Below, one piece after another: positions 32,330 through 40,871 of a stretch of 64,000 nt of DNA. Origin of the DNA: Actinocorallia populi (GTDB taxonomy: Bacteria; Actinomycetota; Actinomycetes; Streptosporangiales; Streptosporangiaceae); contig NZ_PVZV01000005.1 in assembly GCF_002995495.1 (NCBI RefSeq), forward strand, positions 1-64,000. The letters run 5' to 3'. Numbering within the stretch: position 1 is the first letter of the stretch; each line of letters starts with the position of its first letter. The notes below the pieces were generated by a model. The model did not search any database. It was not told where the DNA came from and saw nothing but the letters and a program-made list of their open reading frames with translations. The position numbers and the translations under genes are program-made.

Positions 32330-33166
32330 TCAGCCGGTGACGGGGCTGAAGACGCCGGAGGCGTGGACCACTCCCGGGCCGTAGCGGGAGTCGAGGTCCT
32401 GCTGCAGCTCCTCGGTGGCGACGAAGACGGTGACGTCCACCCGGTTCTCGAGAACGCTCACACCGCTGCTCTGCAGTCCCGAGATCTCTCTGTCCACCTT
32501 TTTCTGGATGCGCCTGAGCTCGGCTTCGGTGTGCTCGGCGGGGGAGACGCAGAGCGCACCGCCCCAGACCTTGCGCACCCGCTGCTCATGGGCTTTGAGA
32601 TCACCGGTGAACATGAAATTGAGCACGAGTTTCGTGGGATCGTTGGCTTCGGATTCCTTGATGGGGCCGTCGCCGAGGTAACTCTGGTCGACCCAGGTGC
32701 CCGCGTGCTGCGGGGACTTGCGAGCGATCCGTATCGCGGCCTGCAACGCTTTCTCGTTCGTCTTCGCCGGATCGACCGGCTTCCAGCCGCCCTCGGGCTT
32801 CGGGCACGGTGACGTGGAGGAGCGCTCCTCGCGTTCGGCGGGTCGCGGTGCCTTCGGGGGTTCGGTCAACGTGATCCGCGTACCGTCCCACGTGCCGACG
32901 ATCGTGTACTCGCCCCATTTCACATCGTTCTGGGTTTCATGCCGCGTGGAGCTCCAGTCCCAGCCCACGAGGTCGGTGCCACCGCACTGCGGCGGCAACG
33001 ACGAGGTGACGATCGTGCAGAACTGGGGGCCGTGGCTCGCGTTCTCGAGCACCGTCCCGGTCGCCGTGTAGCGCGGCGCGGACGCGGACATGGGCGCCGT
33101 CTCCGATCCGCAAGCCGTGACCAGTGCCAGAAGGAGCACACCTGCAAAGAGCCTCATGCCTGTCAT
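32330..33166 (-). CDS. Putative secreted lipoprotein of unknown function
   Basis: The 278-residue protein begins with a short basic region, a hydrophobic helix and a lipobox (LVTACGS), so it should be lipid-anchored outside the membrane. The mature part has four Cys that could form disulphides (FCTIV, PPQCGG, SPCPK, ALCVS), a Trp-rich centre and a C-terminal alpha/beta segment with RIQKKVDREISGL. It has no recognised enzyme motif. Starts at ATG 33166 and ATG 33157 are both possible, and the second has a weak RBS. Confidence 0.8.
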   Translation of the reverse strand: MTGMRLFAGVLLLALVTACGSETAPMSASAPRYTATGTVLENASHGPQFCTIVTSSLPPQCGGTDLVGWDWSSTRHETQNDVKWGEYTIVGTWDGTRITLTEPPKAPRPAEREERSSTSPCPKPEGGWKPVDPAKTNEKALQAAIRIARKSPQHAGTWVDQSYLGDGPIKESEANDPTKLVLNFMFTGDLKAHEQRVRKVWGGALCVSPAEHTEAELRRIQKKVDREISGLQSSGVSVLENRVDVTVFVATEELQQDLDSRYGPGVVHASGVFSPVTG

Positions 33167-33210
33167 GACGTTCGCGGCACGCGTCGGCGTTGCTTCCCCG
33201 GGCCGCGCGG

Positions 33211-33741
33211 TCACCAGTCCTTGTCGAGCTCCGCGGGGACGGTGCTGCGCAGGGCCTGGGTGACGGCGGTGACGGCGGGATGGCGGGCGGCGCCGCTCCG
33301 AATGGCGATCTTGGTGCGGCGGCGGATCGGCACCGGGGTCAACGTCATTGCGGGTGGTGCGTCCACCGTGCCGAGGTGCGGCACCAGGGCGACGCCCTGC
33401 CCGGCGGCGACCAGGGCGAGCACGGTGGCGAACTCGTCGATCCGGTGCCGGACGCGCGGGGTGAACCCCGCTGCCTGGCAGGCCCGGACGGTCATCTGGT
33501 GGCAGGCGGTCCCGGGGGACGCGGTGATCCACGCGGCGTCCTCGCACCGGGCGATCGGCGACCCGCCGCCGGGGTCCAGGGGAAGGCGCGAAGCCACGTA
33601 CATGGGCTCGCTGAACAGCGGTTCGACGGTAAGACCCGGCTCCGCGGCCCGCGGGACGAAGTCGTAGTCATGGATCAGCGCCACCTCCAGCTCGCCCGCG
33701 CGCAGGGCGTCGGCCATCTCGGCCGGGTCGATCTCCCCGCG
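33211..33741 (-). pseudogene. LysR-family regulator, C-terminal half only
   Basis: About 175 residues of a LysR effector-binding domain remain: ADALRAGELEVALIHDYDF, a strand with PMYVASRLPLDPGG, and the hinge-return segment RIDEFATVLALVAAGQGVALVPHLG, ending with the usual LysR C-terminal helix. The N-terminal HTH and the first half of the effector domain are missing. At about 33741 the frame passes into sequence antisense to a dapA-like fragment. The open frame continues through that antisense region, but it is not LysR sequence. This is a truncated gene, most likely non-functional. Confidence 0.8.
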
Positions 33742-34074
33742 GACTTCACGGTCCTGGCCGGTGACGATGTGCTCCTCGCCCCGCTCATGGCCCTCGGCGC
33801 AAGCGGCGGCATCCTCGCCTCCGCGCACCTGGCCACCGGGAAGTACGCCGAGCTGGCCGCCGCCTGGCACCACGGGGACGTCTCGCGAGCACGCCCTCTC
33901 GGCCACGCCTTGGCCGCCCTCTCCTCTTCGGTGTTCGTAGAACCCAGCCCCGGCATCCTTAAGGGCGTCCTGCACGCCCAGGGCCGCATTCCCACCCCTG
34001 ACGTACGGCTCCCGCTGCTTCCCGCCGCCCAAGACAACGTTGAGGCGGCACTGGCGCGCCTCGCCTGCCTGTGA
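33728..34074 (+). pseudogene. DapA-like (dihydrodipicolinate synthase family) C-terminal fragment
   Basis: About 115 residues match the C-terminal half of DHDPS/NAL-family aldolases: FTVLAGDDVLLAPLMALGASGGILASAHL, then the helices YAELAAAWHHGDVSRARPL and the VEPSPGILKGVLHAQGRI segment, with DVRLPLLP near the end. The catalytic lysine and N-terminal barrel half are absent. The fragment begins where the LysR fragment on the other strand ends, so the two genes are joined tail to tail by a rearrangement. No start codon or RBS is evident. Confidence 0.8.
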
Positions 34075-34105
34075 GCCGCGGTCGGCGAGCGTGAGGCTTC
34101 GTTCC

Positions 34106-35059
34106 TCAGGCGGCCGCGGCTCTGCGGTAGGCGCCCGGCGTGGTGCCGTACCACTGGCGGAAGGCCACATGAAAGCCCACGGCGGAGTCGTAGCCGACGC
34201 GCCGGGCGACGGCGCTGTGCGGCAGGTCCGTCTCGATGAGCAGCCGCGCGGCCTCCTGCATCCTGCGTGCGGTCAGGTACCGGATCGGAGCCTCGCCTAC
34301 GAGCTTGCGGAACGTCGCCGCGAACACCGACCGTGACAATCCGCCTTCGGCGGCGAGAGCCTCCACCGTCCACGGCTCGGCGAACCTGGTCTGCACGGCC
34401 AGAAGCGCCGCCCCTACGGCCGGATGCCGCAGGGCCCGCAACACCGGCTCGTCCTCGGCGAGGTGGGTCAGTGCGGCACGCAACGCGAGCACGAAGGCCA
34501 GCTCGAACGCCCGCAGCGCCACCAATTCCAGCCCGTCTCGTCCGCTCGCCGGCGGAGAGTGGGAGCCGGTCGGGTCCCAGGCGTCCGCCAACCGGTGCAG
34601 CAGGTCGCCGAGCAGCGGTTCGCCCGCGACCGCGTCCCTGTCGAGGACGAGCACGTGCGGCAGCGCCCGGTAGAGGGGTGAGGCGGCGGACGCCGTGTAG
34701 TGCAGCCCGCCGCACAACATCGTGGTCACCGGCCCGGGTCCGTCGATCCGGACCGTGCCCACCGCACCGGGCTCGCGGTCGGGCAGCAGCCCACGCAACG
34801 GCACGGTCGGGCTGCCCGGAGGGTCGACGATACGGTGGGCGGTGCCGTGCGGGAACACGGCCAGTTCACCTGCGCCCAGCCGCACCGGCCTTGATTCCGG
34901 AAGTTCCACCGTGCACGAGCCCTCTTTGACGTAGTGCAGCAGCGCGCAGTCCTCCCGTTCCCCGGCCACGCCCCACGGCGCCCGTGCCGACCAGCGGCTG
35001 TGGAACACGCCCTGCAACCGCAGCGGAGCCAACAGCTCGCTGAGGAGATCTGCACCCAC
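34106..35059 (-). CDS. AraC-family regulator with cupin sensor domain
   Basis: The 317-residue protein has an N-terminal cupin_6-type domain (residues about 1-190; ALLHYVKEGSCTVEL, LGAGELAVFPHGTAHRI) and a C-terminal double HTH (about 210-317; WTVEALAAEGGLSRSVFAATFRKLVGEAPIRYLTARRM, then DSAVGFHVAFRQWYGTTPGAYR). It is probably a regulator of the divergent NTF2-like gene 70 bases away. The GTG at 35059 is the start. Confidence 0.9.
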   Translation of the reverse strand: MGADLLSELLAPLRLQGVFHSRWSARAPWGVAGEREDCALLHYVKEGSCTVELPESRPVRLGAGELAVFPHGTAHRIVDPPGSPTVPLRGLLPDREPGAVGTVRIDGPGPVTTMLCGGLHYTASAASPLYRALPHVLVLDRDAVAGEPLLGDLLHRLADAWDPTGSHSPPASGRDGLELVALRAFELAFVLALRAALTHLAEDEPVLRALRHPAVGAALLAVQTRFAEPWTVEALAAEGGLSRSVFAATFRKLVGEAPIRYLTARRMQEAARLLIETDLPHSAVARRVGYDSAVGFHVAFRQWYGTTPGAYRRAAAA

Positions 35060-35129
35060 GGACGATCCTTAAATTCCCGAAGACTTCCCTTTATCGAACG
35101 TATCGCGGGAGATAGGGAGGCTGGTCCGC

Positions 35130-35606
35130 ATGAGATTTCTGACGGGCGCTTCGGACGCCCAAGGCGGTGCGGGCGTCTCCCACGTGGCCGGGCCGGAACA
35201 TCGGGTAGGGAGCCCCGCGCGGACGGAGAGCGCTTTCCAGGCGGCTGAGGCCGAGGTGGTGCGGCACCATCGGGTGATCGAACGCTGGTTGTCCGGAGCG
35301 GCGGATCCTGTGGAATTCGCGGCCTTCGCCGATGCCCACGCCCCGGCCTTCCGCATGGTCGGCGTCGACGGTGTGGCGCTGGAGCGGAGGGAAGTGCTGA
35401 GCCGGGTCCGTTCGGCCCACGGCCACGCACCGAACCTGACGATCGGCATCCGTGACGTCCGCGTGATCGCTGAGGGTCCCGAGCTGTTGTTGGTCTCCTA
35501 CGAGGAGTGGCATGGCGCGGGCCAGGGCCGCCACGCGACCGCCGTACTCGTGAAGGGAGCGGCTCTGCGCTGGTTGCATCTCCACGAGACGAGGATCCCG
35601 GCGTAG
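35130..35606 (+). CDS. NTF2/SnoaL-like (DUF4440-type) protein
   Basis: This is a 158-residue protein. After a variable N-terminus (about 35 residues) the NTF2-like fold appears: a helix EVVRHHRVIERWLSG, AHAPAFRMVGVDGVALERREVL, and the terminal strands ELLLVSYEEWHGAGQGRHATAVL and ALRWLHLHETRIP. Such proteins bind small ligands, and no catalytic residues are identifiable. It is divergent from the AraC regulator, which probably controls it, and is followed by a strong terminator. Confidence 0.75.
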   Translation: MRFLTGASDAQGGAGVSHVAGPEHRVGSPARTESAFQAAEAEVVRHHRVIERWLSGAADPVEFAAFADAHAPAFRMVGVDGVALERREVLSRVRSAHGHAPNLTIGIRDVRVIAEGPELLLVSYEEWHGAGQGRHATAVLVKGAALRWLHLHETRIPA

Positions 35607-35627
35607 ACGACCCCGGTGAGCCGAGCG

Positions 35628-35662
35628 GGGAAGGGGCCCGGGACCGTCCCGGGCCCCTTCCC
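35628..35662. terminator. Strong bidirectional terminator
   Basis: GGGAAGGGGCCCGGGAC and its perfect complement form a 17 bp stem around a single central base. It separates the plus-strand gene ending at 35606 from the MFS gene ending at 35694 on the minus strand. Confidence 0.85.
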
Positions 35663-35693
35663 ACCGTGCATGCGGTGCGGTCGGTCGTGCGCG

Positions 35694-37166
35694 TCAGGCG
35701 TCGGGGGCGTTCGCGTGCCGGGGGAGCAGGAACATGAGCGCGGCCGCGGCGATGTAGCAGGCGAACTGCCAGGGCAGGATCATGGTGAGGGCGTCGGAGT
35801 GGGCGAGGAGCGCGGTCGCTCCGTCGGCGAGGGAGTCCTCGAGCACGGTGAAGAACACGAGGCCGAGGACGGCGACGCCGAGCGCGTTGCCGATCTGGGT
35901 GATGGTGGTCAGGACGCCGCCCGCGGCACCGGCGTCCTGGGCGGGCACCCCGGCGAGGACGACGTTGATCAGGCACGGGGCGGTCAGGCCCAGCCCCAGG
36001 CCGCCCAGGAACAGCGGCGCGGCGAGCGCCCAGAAGGAGGGGTCGGCTCCGTCGCGGACGACGAGGAGGAGGGCGAGCTGGGACGCGGCCAGGGTCAGCG
36101 CGCCCGTCACGAGGATCGTGCGGCCCGCGCGGTGGGCGAACTGGACGCCGACCCCGGAGGTGATGATCGAGCCGATGGCGTAGGGCAGGATCACGAGCCC
36201 GGTTTCGAGCGCCGTGCGCCCGGTGCCGAGCTGCAGGTAGAGCGACAGCACGAGGAAGAAGGAGCCCAGCGCCCCGAAGAACAGCAGCGAGGCGGACAGC
36301 CCGCCGGTGAAGGCGCGTACGCGCAGGAGGGCCGGGTCGAGGATCGGCTGCCCGCCGCGTACGGCCAGCCGGCGCTGCCTGGCCAGGAACAGGGCCGTCA
36401 CCGGGACCGAGGACGCCAGGACGGCGAAGCCCCACCAGGGCCAGCCCCAGTCGCGTCCCTGCACGAGGGGCAGGAGCAGCAGCACCGCGGCGGCGGCGAC
36501 GAGCGCCGCGCCGGGCAGGTCCAGCCGGGCCGCGCCGGGCGCGCGGGAGTCGGGCATGAACCGGGCTCCCAGCACCAGCCCGGCGAGCGCGACCGGCACA
36601 TTGACCCAGAAGATCGCCCGCCAGCCCAGGCCGAGGAGGTCGGCTTCGACCAGGACCCCGCCGAGCAGCGGCCCGGCCACCGAGGCCAGGCCGAGCACCG
36701 CCCCGTAGGCGCCGAACGCCCTGGCGCGCGCGGCGGGCGCGAACGAGGCGCGGATGATGCCGAACACCTGCGGGATCATCAGGCCGCCCGCCAGCCCCTG
36801 CACGATCCGCATGGCGATCAGCGTGCCGGGGTCGGGCGCCAGCCCGCAGCCGACGGAGGCGAGCATGAAGGCGGCGAGGCCGAGGAGGAACACGCGGCGG
36901 CGCCCGTACTGGTCGCCGGCGCGGCCCCCGGTGATCAGCCCGGCTCCGATGGCGAGCGTGTAACCGGCGATCATCCACTGCAGGGCGGCCTCGCCGGCGC
37001 CCAGGTCCGCGGCGATGGCGGGGGCGGCCAGGCTGACGATGGTGGCGTCGAGGAGTTCCATGAAGGACGCCGCGAGGATCGCGGCCAGGACGGCGAGCGC
37101 CGCGCGTCCGGTGAGGAGGGCGGGGGCCGCGTCGTCGCCGCTGCGAGGGCGTGCGGAGGTGGTCAT
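35694..37166 (-). CDS. MFS drug-type exporter (DHA2/EmrB family, 14 TM)
   Basis: The 490-residue membrane protein begins its first helix at about residue 20 and shows the drug:H+ antiporter-2 pattern: ELLDATIVSLAAPAIAADL (motif D1), GRAGDQYGRRRVFLLGL (motif A) and GAYGAVLGLASVAGPLLGGVLVE (motif C of exporters). About 14 hydrophobic segments are present. It probably exports a toxic compound. The ATG at 37166 has GGGAG upstream. It is divergent from a MarR regulator whose repeated operators lie between them. Confidence 0.93.
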   Translation of the reverse strand: MTTSARPRSGDDAAPALLTGRAALAVLAAILAASFMELLDATIVSLAAPAIAADLGAGEAALQWMIAGYTLAIGAGLITGGRAGDQYGRRRVFLLGLAAFMLASVGCGLAPDPGTLIAMRIVQGLAGGLMIPQVFGIIRASFAPAARARAFGAYGAVLGLASVAGPLLGGVLVEADLLGLGWRAIFWVNVPVALAGLVLGARFMPDSRAPGAARLDLPGAALVAAAAVLLLLPLVQGRDWGWPWWGFAVLASSVPVTALFLARQRRLAVRGGQPILDPALLRVRAFTGGLSASLLFFGALGSFFLVLSLYLQLGTGRTALETGLVILPYAIGSIITSGVGVQFAHRAGRTILVTGALTLAASQLALLLVVRDGADPSFWALAAPLFLGGLGLGLTAPCLINVVLAGVPAQDAGAAGGVLTTITQIGNALGVAVLGLVFFTVLEDSLADGATALLAHSDALTMILPWQFACYIAAAALMFLLPRHANAPDA

Positions 37167-37207
37167 GCCTGTGATGCTCCCTGCGGAGGAGGGGTGGGAT
37201 AATATGA

Positions 37208-37269
37208 CTGCGCAGCGCAGTAGCTGCGCCACGCAGCTAACTTACCGTAAAAATGACTGCGTGACGCAG
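37208..37269. promoter_or_regulatory. Three MarR-type operator palindromes
   Basis: Three 13 bp copies of CTGCGY-N-RCGCAG lie at 37208-37220 (CTGCGCAGCGCAG), 37224-37236 (CTGCGCCACGCAG) and 37257-37269 (CTGCGTGACGCAG). Centres are 16 and 33 bp apart. They fill the divergent gap between the exporter and marR-like genes and flank the AT-rich TTACCGTAAAAAT core. Confidence 0.75.
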
Positions 37270-37297
37270 CGATATGGTCGGCGGGGAAGGCGGCACG

Positions 37298-37801
37298 ATG
37301 GCGAAGCACGTCGCGGGCAGGGAGGCGCTGTCCTCCGAGATCCTCCACAGCGCGATCCCCGGCTGGGCGATCCTGGTGGTGCGGCTCAACAAGGTCGTCG
37401 CCGACCGGCTGGGCGTCGCCGACGTCGACGTGCAGTGCCTGCACGTGCTGGACCATCACGGGCCGGCGACACCGAGCGCCCTGGCCAGGCACGTGAACCT
37501 CACCACCGGCTCGGCCTCCCGCATGATCGACCGGCTCGTCGCCGCGGGCTGCGTCCGGCGGGTGGCCGACCCCGGCGACCGCAGGCGTGTCCTCATCGAG
37601 CCCACCCGAGAGGGCCTCGAGCAGGTCACGGCCGCCTATGAGGGCCTGATCGCCGCCACCCGGGACGACCTCGCCGCCTTCACCGACGAGGAGGTCGACA
37701 CCATCCTCCGGTTCGTCCGGGCCGCCGAGCGCAGCACCGCCGCCGAGATCGACCGGCTCTCCTCGGCCTCCGGCGGGGAGGGCCCCGCCGGAGAGGCATA
37801 G
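37298..37801 (+). CDS. MarR-family regulator
   Basis: The 167-residue winged-helix MarR protein has VQCLHVLDHHGPATPSALARHVNLTTGSASRMIDRLVAAGCVRRV followed by the wing ADPGDRRRVLIEPT, flanked by dimerisation helices. The ATG at 37298 follows GGGGAAGG by 7 bases. It very likely represses itself and the divergent MFS exporter through the three palindromes in between. Confidence 0.92.
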   Translation: MAKHVAGREALSSEILHSAIPGWAILVVRLNKVVADRLGVADVDVQCLHVLDHHGPATPSALARHVNLTTGSASRMIDRLVAAGCVRRVADPGDRRRVLIEPTREGLEQVTAAYEGLIAATRDDLAAFTDEEVDTILRFVRAAERSTAAEIDRLSSASGGEGPAGEA

Positions 37802-37811
37802 CATCGCTATG
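37797..37811 (+). promoter_or_regulatory. TetR operator and promoter
   Basis: CATAGC-ATC-GCTATG is a perfect 15 bp palindrome 17 bases upstream of the TetR ATG, immediately followed by the AT-rich TTATATAT. It overlaps the marR stop codon. This fits autoregulation by the downstream TetR protein. Confidence 0.65.
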
Positions 37812-37828
37812 TTATATATCCTGCCGTC

Positions 37829-38452
37829 ATGGCGAGGACGAAGGACCCGGCGGTGCGCACCCTGCTCCTCGAGCGGGCCGCGCACATGCTCCGCACCCGC
37901 GAGCCCATCACCCTGCGCTCGCTGGTGGCCGGGACCGGCGTGTCGACGATGGCCGTCTACACCTACTTCGGCAGCATGGACGGCATGTGGAAGGCCCTGC
38001 GGCAGGAGGGCTTCACCCGGCTGGCGGCCAGGTTCACCACGGCGGCGGAGTCCGCGGACCCGGTGCGCGACCTGACCGCCCTGGTCGCCGCCTACCTCGG
38101 CAACGCCCTGGACCACCCCGACCTGTACCGGGTCATGTTCGACGCGAGCTTCGACCTCGAGGACCTCAAGGCCGCGGACGCGACCCTGGAGCACCTGGTC
38201 CAGGCCGTCCGGCGGGCCGAGGAGGCGGGCCGCTTCCGTACGGGCACCGACCCCCTGGACCTGGCGATCCAGAGCTGGGCCGTCGCCCACGGGCTGGTCT
38301 CCCTGGTCGCCAACGGCCCCCTGCCGCGCCGGACGCTCGACCACGGCGTCCCCATGCTGACCGCGCTGTTCGTCGGTGCGGGCGACGACCCGGACAGGTG
38401 CCGCCCGTCGGTCGAGGACGGCTGGAAGCGGCTGCGCCTCGAGGAGCGGTAG
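37829..38452 (+). CDS. TetR-family regulator (WHG-domain type)
   Basis: The 207-residue TetR protein has the HTH LLLERAAHMLRTREPITLRSLVAGTGVSTMAVYTYFGSMDGMWKAL (about 12-56) and a C-terminal TetR_C_13/WHG-like domain with HPDLYRVMFDASFDLEDL and WAVAHGLVSLVANGPLP. The ATG at 37829 follows the palindromic promoter. It lies 27 bases after the marR-like gene and may control itself or the lipase downstream. Confidence 0.9.
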   Translation: MARTKDPAVRTLLLERAAHMLRTREPITLRSLVAGTGVSTMAVYTYFGSMDGMWKALRQEGFTRLAARFTTAAESADPVRDLTALVAAYLGNALDHPDLYRVMFDASFDLEDLKAADATLEHLVQAVRRAEEAGRFRTGTDPLDLAIQSWAVAHGLVSLVANGPLPRRTLDHGVPMLTALFVGAGDDPDRCRPSVEDGWKRLRLEER

Positions 38453-38513
38453 GGCCATCGGCTCGACGGGCCTTCGGGCGGATCCGGCCGCGAAGGATCT
38501 CTCGTCAACGGAA

Positions 38514-38532
38514 ATTCTCCTCGGGCGAGAAT
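38514..38532. promoter_or_regulatory. Palindrome ATTCTC-N7-GAGAAT upstream of lipase gene
   Basis: ATTCTCctcgggcGAGAAT is a 6-7-6 palindrome about 115 bases upstream of the lipase start, followed by TTGTCA. The same arrangement (ATTCTC-N7-GAGAA) occurs in the transporter promoter at 6031-6048. Confidence 0.45.
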
Positions 38533-38645
38533 CATCTTGTCACGCAGGGACGGACGGGGCGGCGGCAGGTGTGATCCGGGCGTATAGACCGCCAGGTGGC
38601 GGACGGGCAGTGTGATCATCGCTGACCATCCCCCCTGGAGTGAGC

Positions 38646-39974
38646 ATGAGACCCGCTGTCCCCTTCGTGCGATCGGCGTGCGCCGTCGCCCTCGTCTCCA
38701 CCGCCCTCACCGGGGCGGCTCTCGCCGCGGATCCGGAGCCCGTGGTGTCCCGGGGCGTGACGATCCCCGCCTTCTACGACCCGCCCGCCGCGCTGCCCGC
38801 GGCCAACGGCGCGTTGATCCGCACCGAGCCGCTGCCCCTCGGCCTGAGCCTGCCGGGACTGGACGGCCGCCCGCTGCCCGGCACGGCGACGCGGCTGATG
38901 TACAGGTCCACCGACTCCAACGGGCGGCCCGTCGCGGTGACCGGCGCCTACATCGAGCCGTCGGCGGCCTGGAAGCGCGGAGGGCCCCGCCCGCTGGTGG
39001 CGCTGGCCTCGGGCACCATGGGCCAGGGCGACCAGTGCGCGCCCTCGTTCGCCCTGCAGCACCCGGCGACCCTGACCGGTGAGACCATGTCGGTCGCCTA
39101 CGAGGACCTGGCGATCTACCGGCTGCTGTCCACCGGCGCGGCGGTGGTCGTCACCGACTACGTCGGCCTCGGCGCGACCGACCGGCTCCACACCTACGTC
39201 AACCGCCGCGACGAGGCGCACGCCCTGCTGGACGCGGCACGCGCGGCGCGGGCCGTGCCGGGGGCGTCCATCACCCCCGACTCCCGCGTCGGCCTGTACG
39301 GCTACAGCCAGGGCGGCGGCGCCAGCGCCGCGGCCGCCGAACTCCAGCCGTCCTACGCACCGGACGTCAAGGTGGCCGGCACCTACGCGGGCGCGCCGCC
39401 CGCCGACCTGACCTCGGTCATGAAGGGCATCGACGGCAGCGCCCTGGCCGGGGCGCTGGGCTGGTCGATCAACGGCTTCGTCCAGTCCGACCCCGTCCTG
39501 GGCGGCATCGTGGAGGACAACACCAACGCCGCGGGCCGGGCCGCGCTCCGCGACCTGTCCACCATGTGCGTCGGCGACGCGATCCTCGGCTACGCCTTCA
39601 CCTCGAGCACGAAGTGGACCACCAGCGGCGAGTCCCTCGCCGACATCATCGCGGCCGAGCCCCGGGCGCAGGCCATCCTGGACGAGCAGCGCATCGGCGG
39701 GCTCAGGCCCGCGGGCCCGGTGCGGCTGACGACCGGCGTCCAGGACGACATCGTGCCCCACGCGCAGGCACGCCGGCTGGCCGTGGACTGGTGCCGCAAG
39801 GGCGGCAACGTCACCTACGTCCCCGTCGCCCTGTCGAACCTCGGCGACAGGACGCTCACGAACCACGTCGCCCCCCTCCTCACCGACCAGGGCGACGCGG
39901 TGTCCTGGCTGGCCGACCGCCTCGCGGGAGAGAAGGCCACCTCCAACTGCTGGAAACTGTCCGCCCAGCGTTGA
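38646..39974 (+). CDS. Secreted lipase/esterase (LIP family)
   Basis: The 442-residue exported alpha/beta hydrolase has a signal peptide (RSACAVALVSTALTGAALA, cleavage before ADPEP). The secretory-lipase domain contains GTMGQGDQCAPS, VVVTDYVGLGATDRLHTY, the nucleophile elbow GLYGYSQGGGAS (Ser near residue 223), the acid region TTGVQDDIVPHAQ and a C-terminal His region (LTNHVAPL). A Cys pair (CVGD, NCWK) may form disulphides. The ATG at 38646 follows CTGGAG. A truncated copy of its 5' region lies at 25668-25790. Confidence 0.92.
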   Translation: MRPAVPFVRSACAVALVSTALTGAALAADPEPVVSRGVTIPAFYDPPAALPAANGALIRTEPLPLGLSLPGLDGRPLPGTATRLMYRSTDSNGRPVAVTGAYIEPSAAWKRGGPRPLVALASGTMGQGDQCAPSFALQHPATLTGETMSVAYEDLAIYRLLSTGAAVVVTDYVGLGATDRLHTYVNRRDEAHALLDAARAARAVPGASITPDSRVGLYGYSQGGGASAAAAELQPSYAPDVKVAGTYAGAPPADLTSVMKGIDGSALAGALGWSINGFVQSDPVLGGIVEDNTNAAGRAALRDLSTMCVGDAILGYAFTSSTKWTTSGESLADIIAAEPRAQAILDEQRIGGLRPAGPVRLTTGVQDDIVPHAQARRLAVDWCRKGGNVTYVPVALSNLGDRTLTNHVAPLLTDQGDAVSWLADRLAGEKATSNCWKLSAQR

Positions 39975-39984
39975 CGGCACCCTT

Positions 39985-40020
39985 GGGACGAGTGCCCCGC
40001 CGCGGCGGGGCACTCGTCCC
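39985..40020. terminator. Bidirectional terminator
   Basis: GGGACGAGTGCCCCGCCG and its exact complement make an 18 bp stem between the convergent lipase and alpha/beta hydrolase genes. Confidence 0.85.
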
Positions 40021-40037
40021 GGCGGCCGGGGCGGACC

Positions 40038-40871
40038 TCAGCCCGTTCTGTGATCGAGGAAGTCCGCGATGAGGGAGGCGACCGCCTCCGGCTGCTCGGC
40101 GAGCATGTTGTGACCGGCGTCCAGCTCTTCGACGCGGATACCGGGCGGCAGGCCCGCGAGGTCGCGGCGGACGCCCCTGCGGAACGCCTCCATCAGCTCG
40201 CCGCCGGACATCCCCGGCGGGTCCTGCGTCGGGATCACCACCAGCGCGGGACAGGGGACCCGGCGCAGCAGCGGGATCGTGTCCCGGAACTCCGGGGTGT
40301 ACCGCACCGCTTCGAGGAGTTCCGGGCCGGGCCGCGCGTACGTCTTCCCGCCCCTTTCCACGAGGGTCCTCGCGGGGAGCATCGCCTGGACCTCAGGGGG
40401 CAGCGGCTGTCCCATGGCCGCGGCCTGCGCGTCGAACACGGCCTTGAGCTCCGCGAGCTCCCGGTCCCGGGCGGCCGGCTCCATCCCCGGATAGTTGTCA
40501 GGGTCGTTCTCGGCGGAGCGCAGCCCGTCCAGGTCGACGATGCCCGGACATTCGGGGTGGCGCAGGGACCACAGGACGGCGAGCATCCCGCCGAGCGAGT
40601 GCCCGACGACCGCCGGGACGCCGAGACCGAGGTGCTTCACCACGGCCTCGATGTCGTCCAGGACGTTCTCCCAGCTCCACGGCCCGTCGCCGGAGAGGCC
40701 GTGGCCCCGCAGGTCCATGGCGACGGTCCGGCGGCCTTCGAGGCCGAGGGCGTCCCACGCCTCCAGGGTGCCGCCGAGCCCGTGGAGGAGGAGCACGGGC
40801 TCGCCGTCCCCGCCGGAGTCCCGTACGGCGAGGGGGATGTCGTGGTCAGTGATGGTCACATCGTGCGGCAT
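40038..40871 (-). CDS. Alpha/beta-fold hydrolase
   Basis: The 277-residue cytoplasmic hydrolase has LLLHGLGGTLEAWD (oxyanion HG), the nucleophile motif VVGHSLGGMLAV (Ser near residue 92), the acid region VVIPTQDPPG and catalytic His in LDAGHNMLAEQPE. The cap region (about 120-190) is long. It is probably an esterase or C-C hydrolase of unknown substrate. Its ATG overlaps the upstream HTH regulator gene by 26 bp, so the two are co-translated. Confidence 0.9.
   Translation of the reverse strand: MPHDVTITDHDIPLAVRDSGGDGEPVLLLHGLGGTLEAWDALGLEGRRTVAMDLRGHGLSGDGPWSWENVLDDIEAVVKHLGLGVPAVVGHSLGGMLAVLWSLRHPECPGIVDLDGLRSAENDPDNYPGMEPAARDRELAELKAVFDAQAAAMGQPLPPEVQAMLPARTLVERGGKTYARPGPELLEAVRYTPEFRDTIPLLRRVPCPALVVIPTQDPPGMSGGELMEAFRRGVRRDLAGLPPGIRVEELDAGHNMLAEQPEAVASLIADFLDHRTG

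Noticed and set aside
35616-37202. A 528-codon plus-strand frame rich in Glu/Gln/Arg repeats
   Set aside because: It is antisense to the MFS exporter, and the apparent repeats mirror codons of hydrophobic helices.
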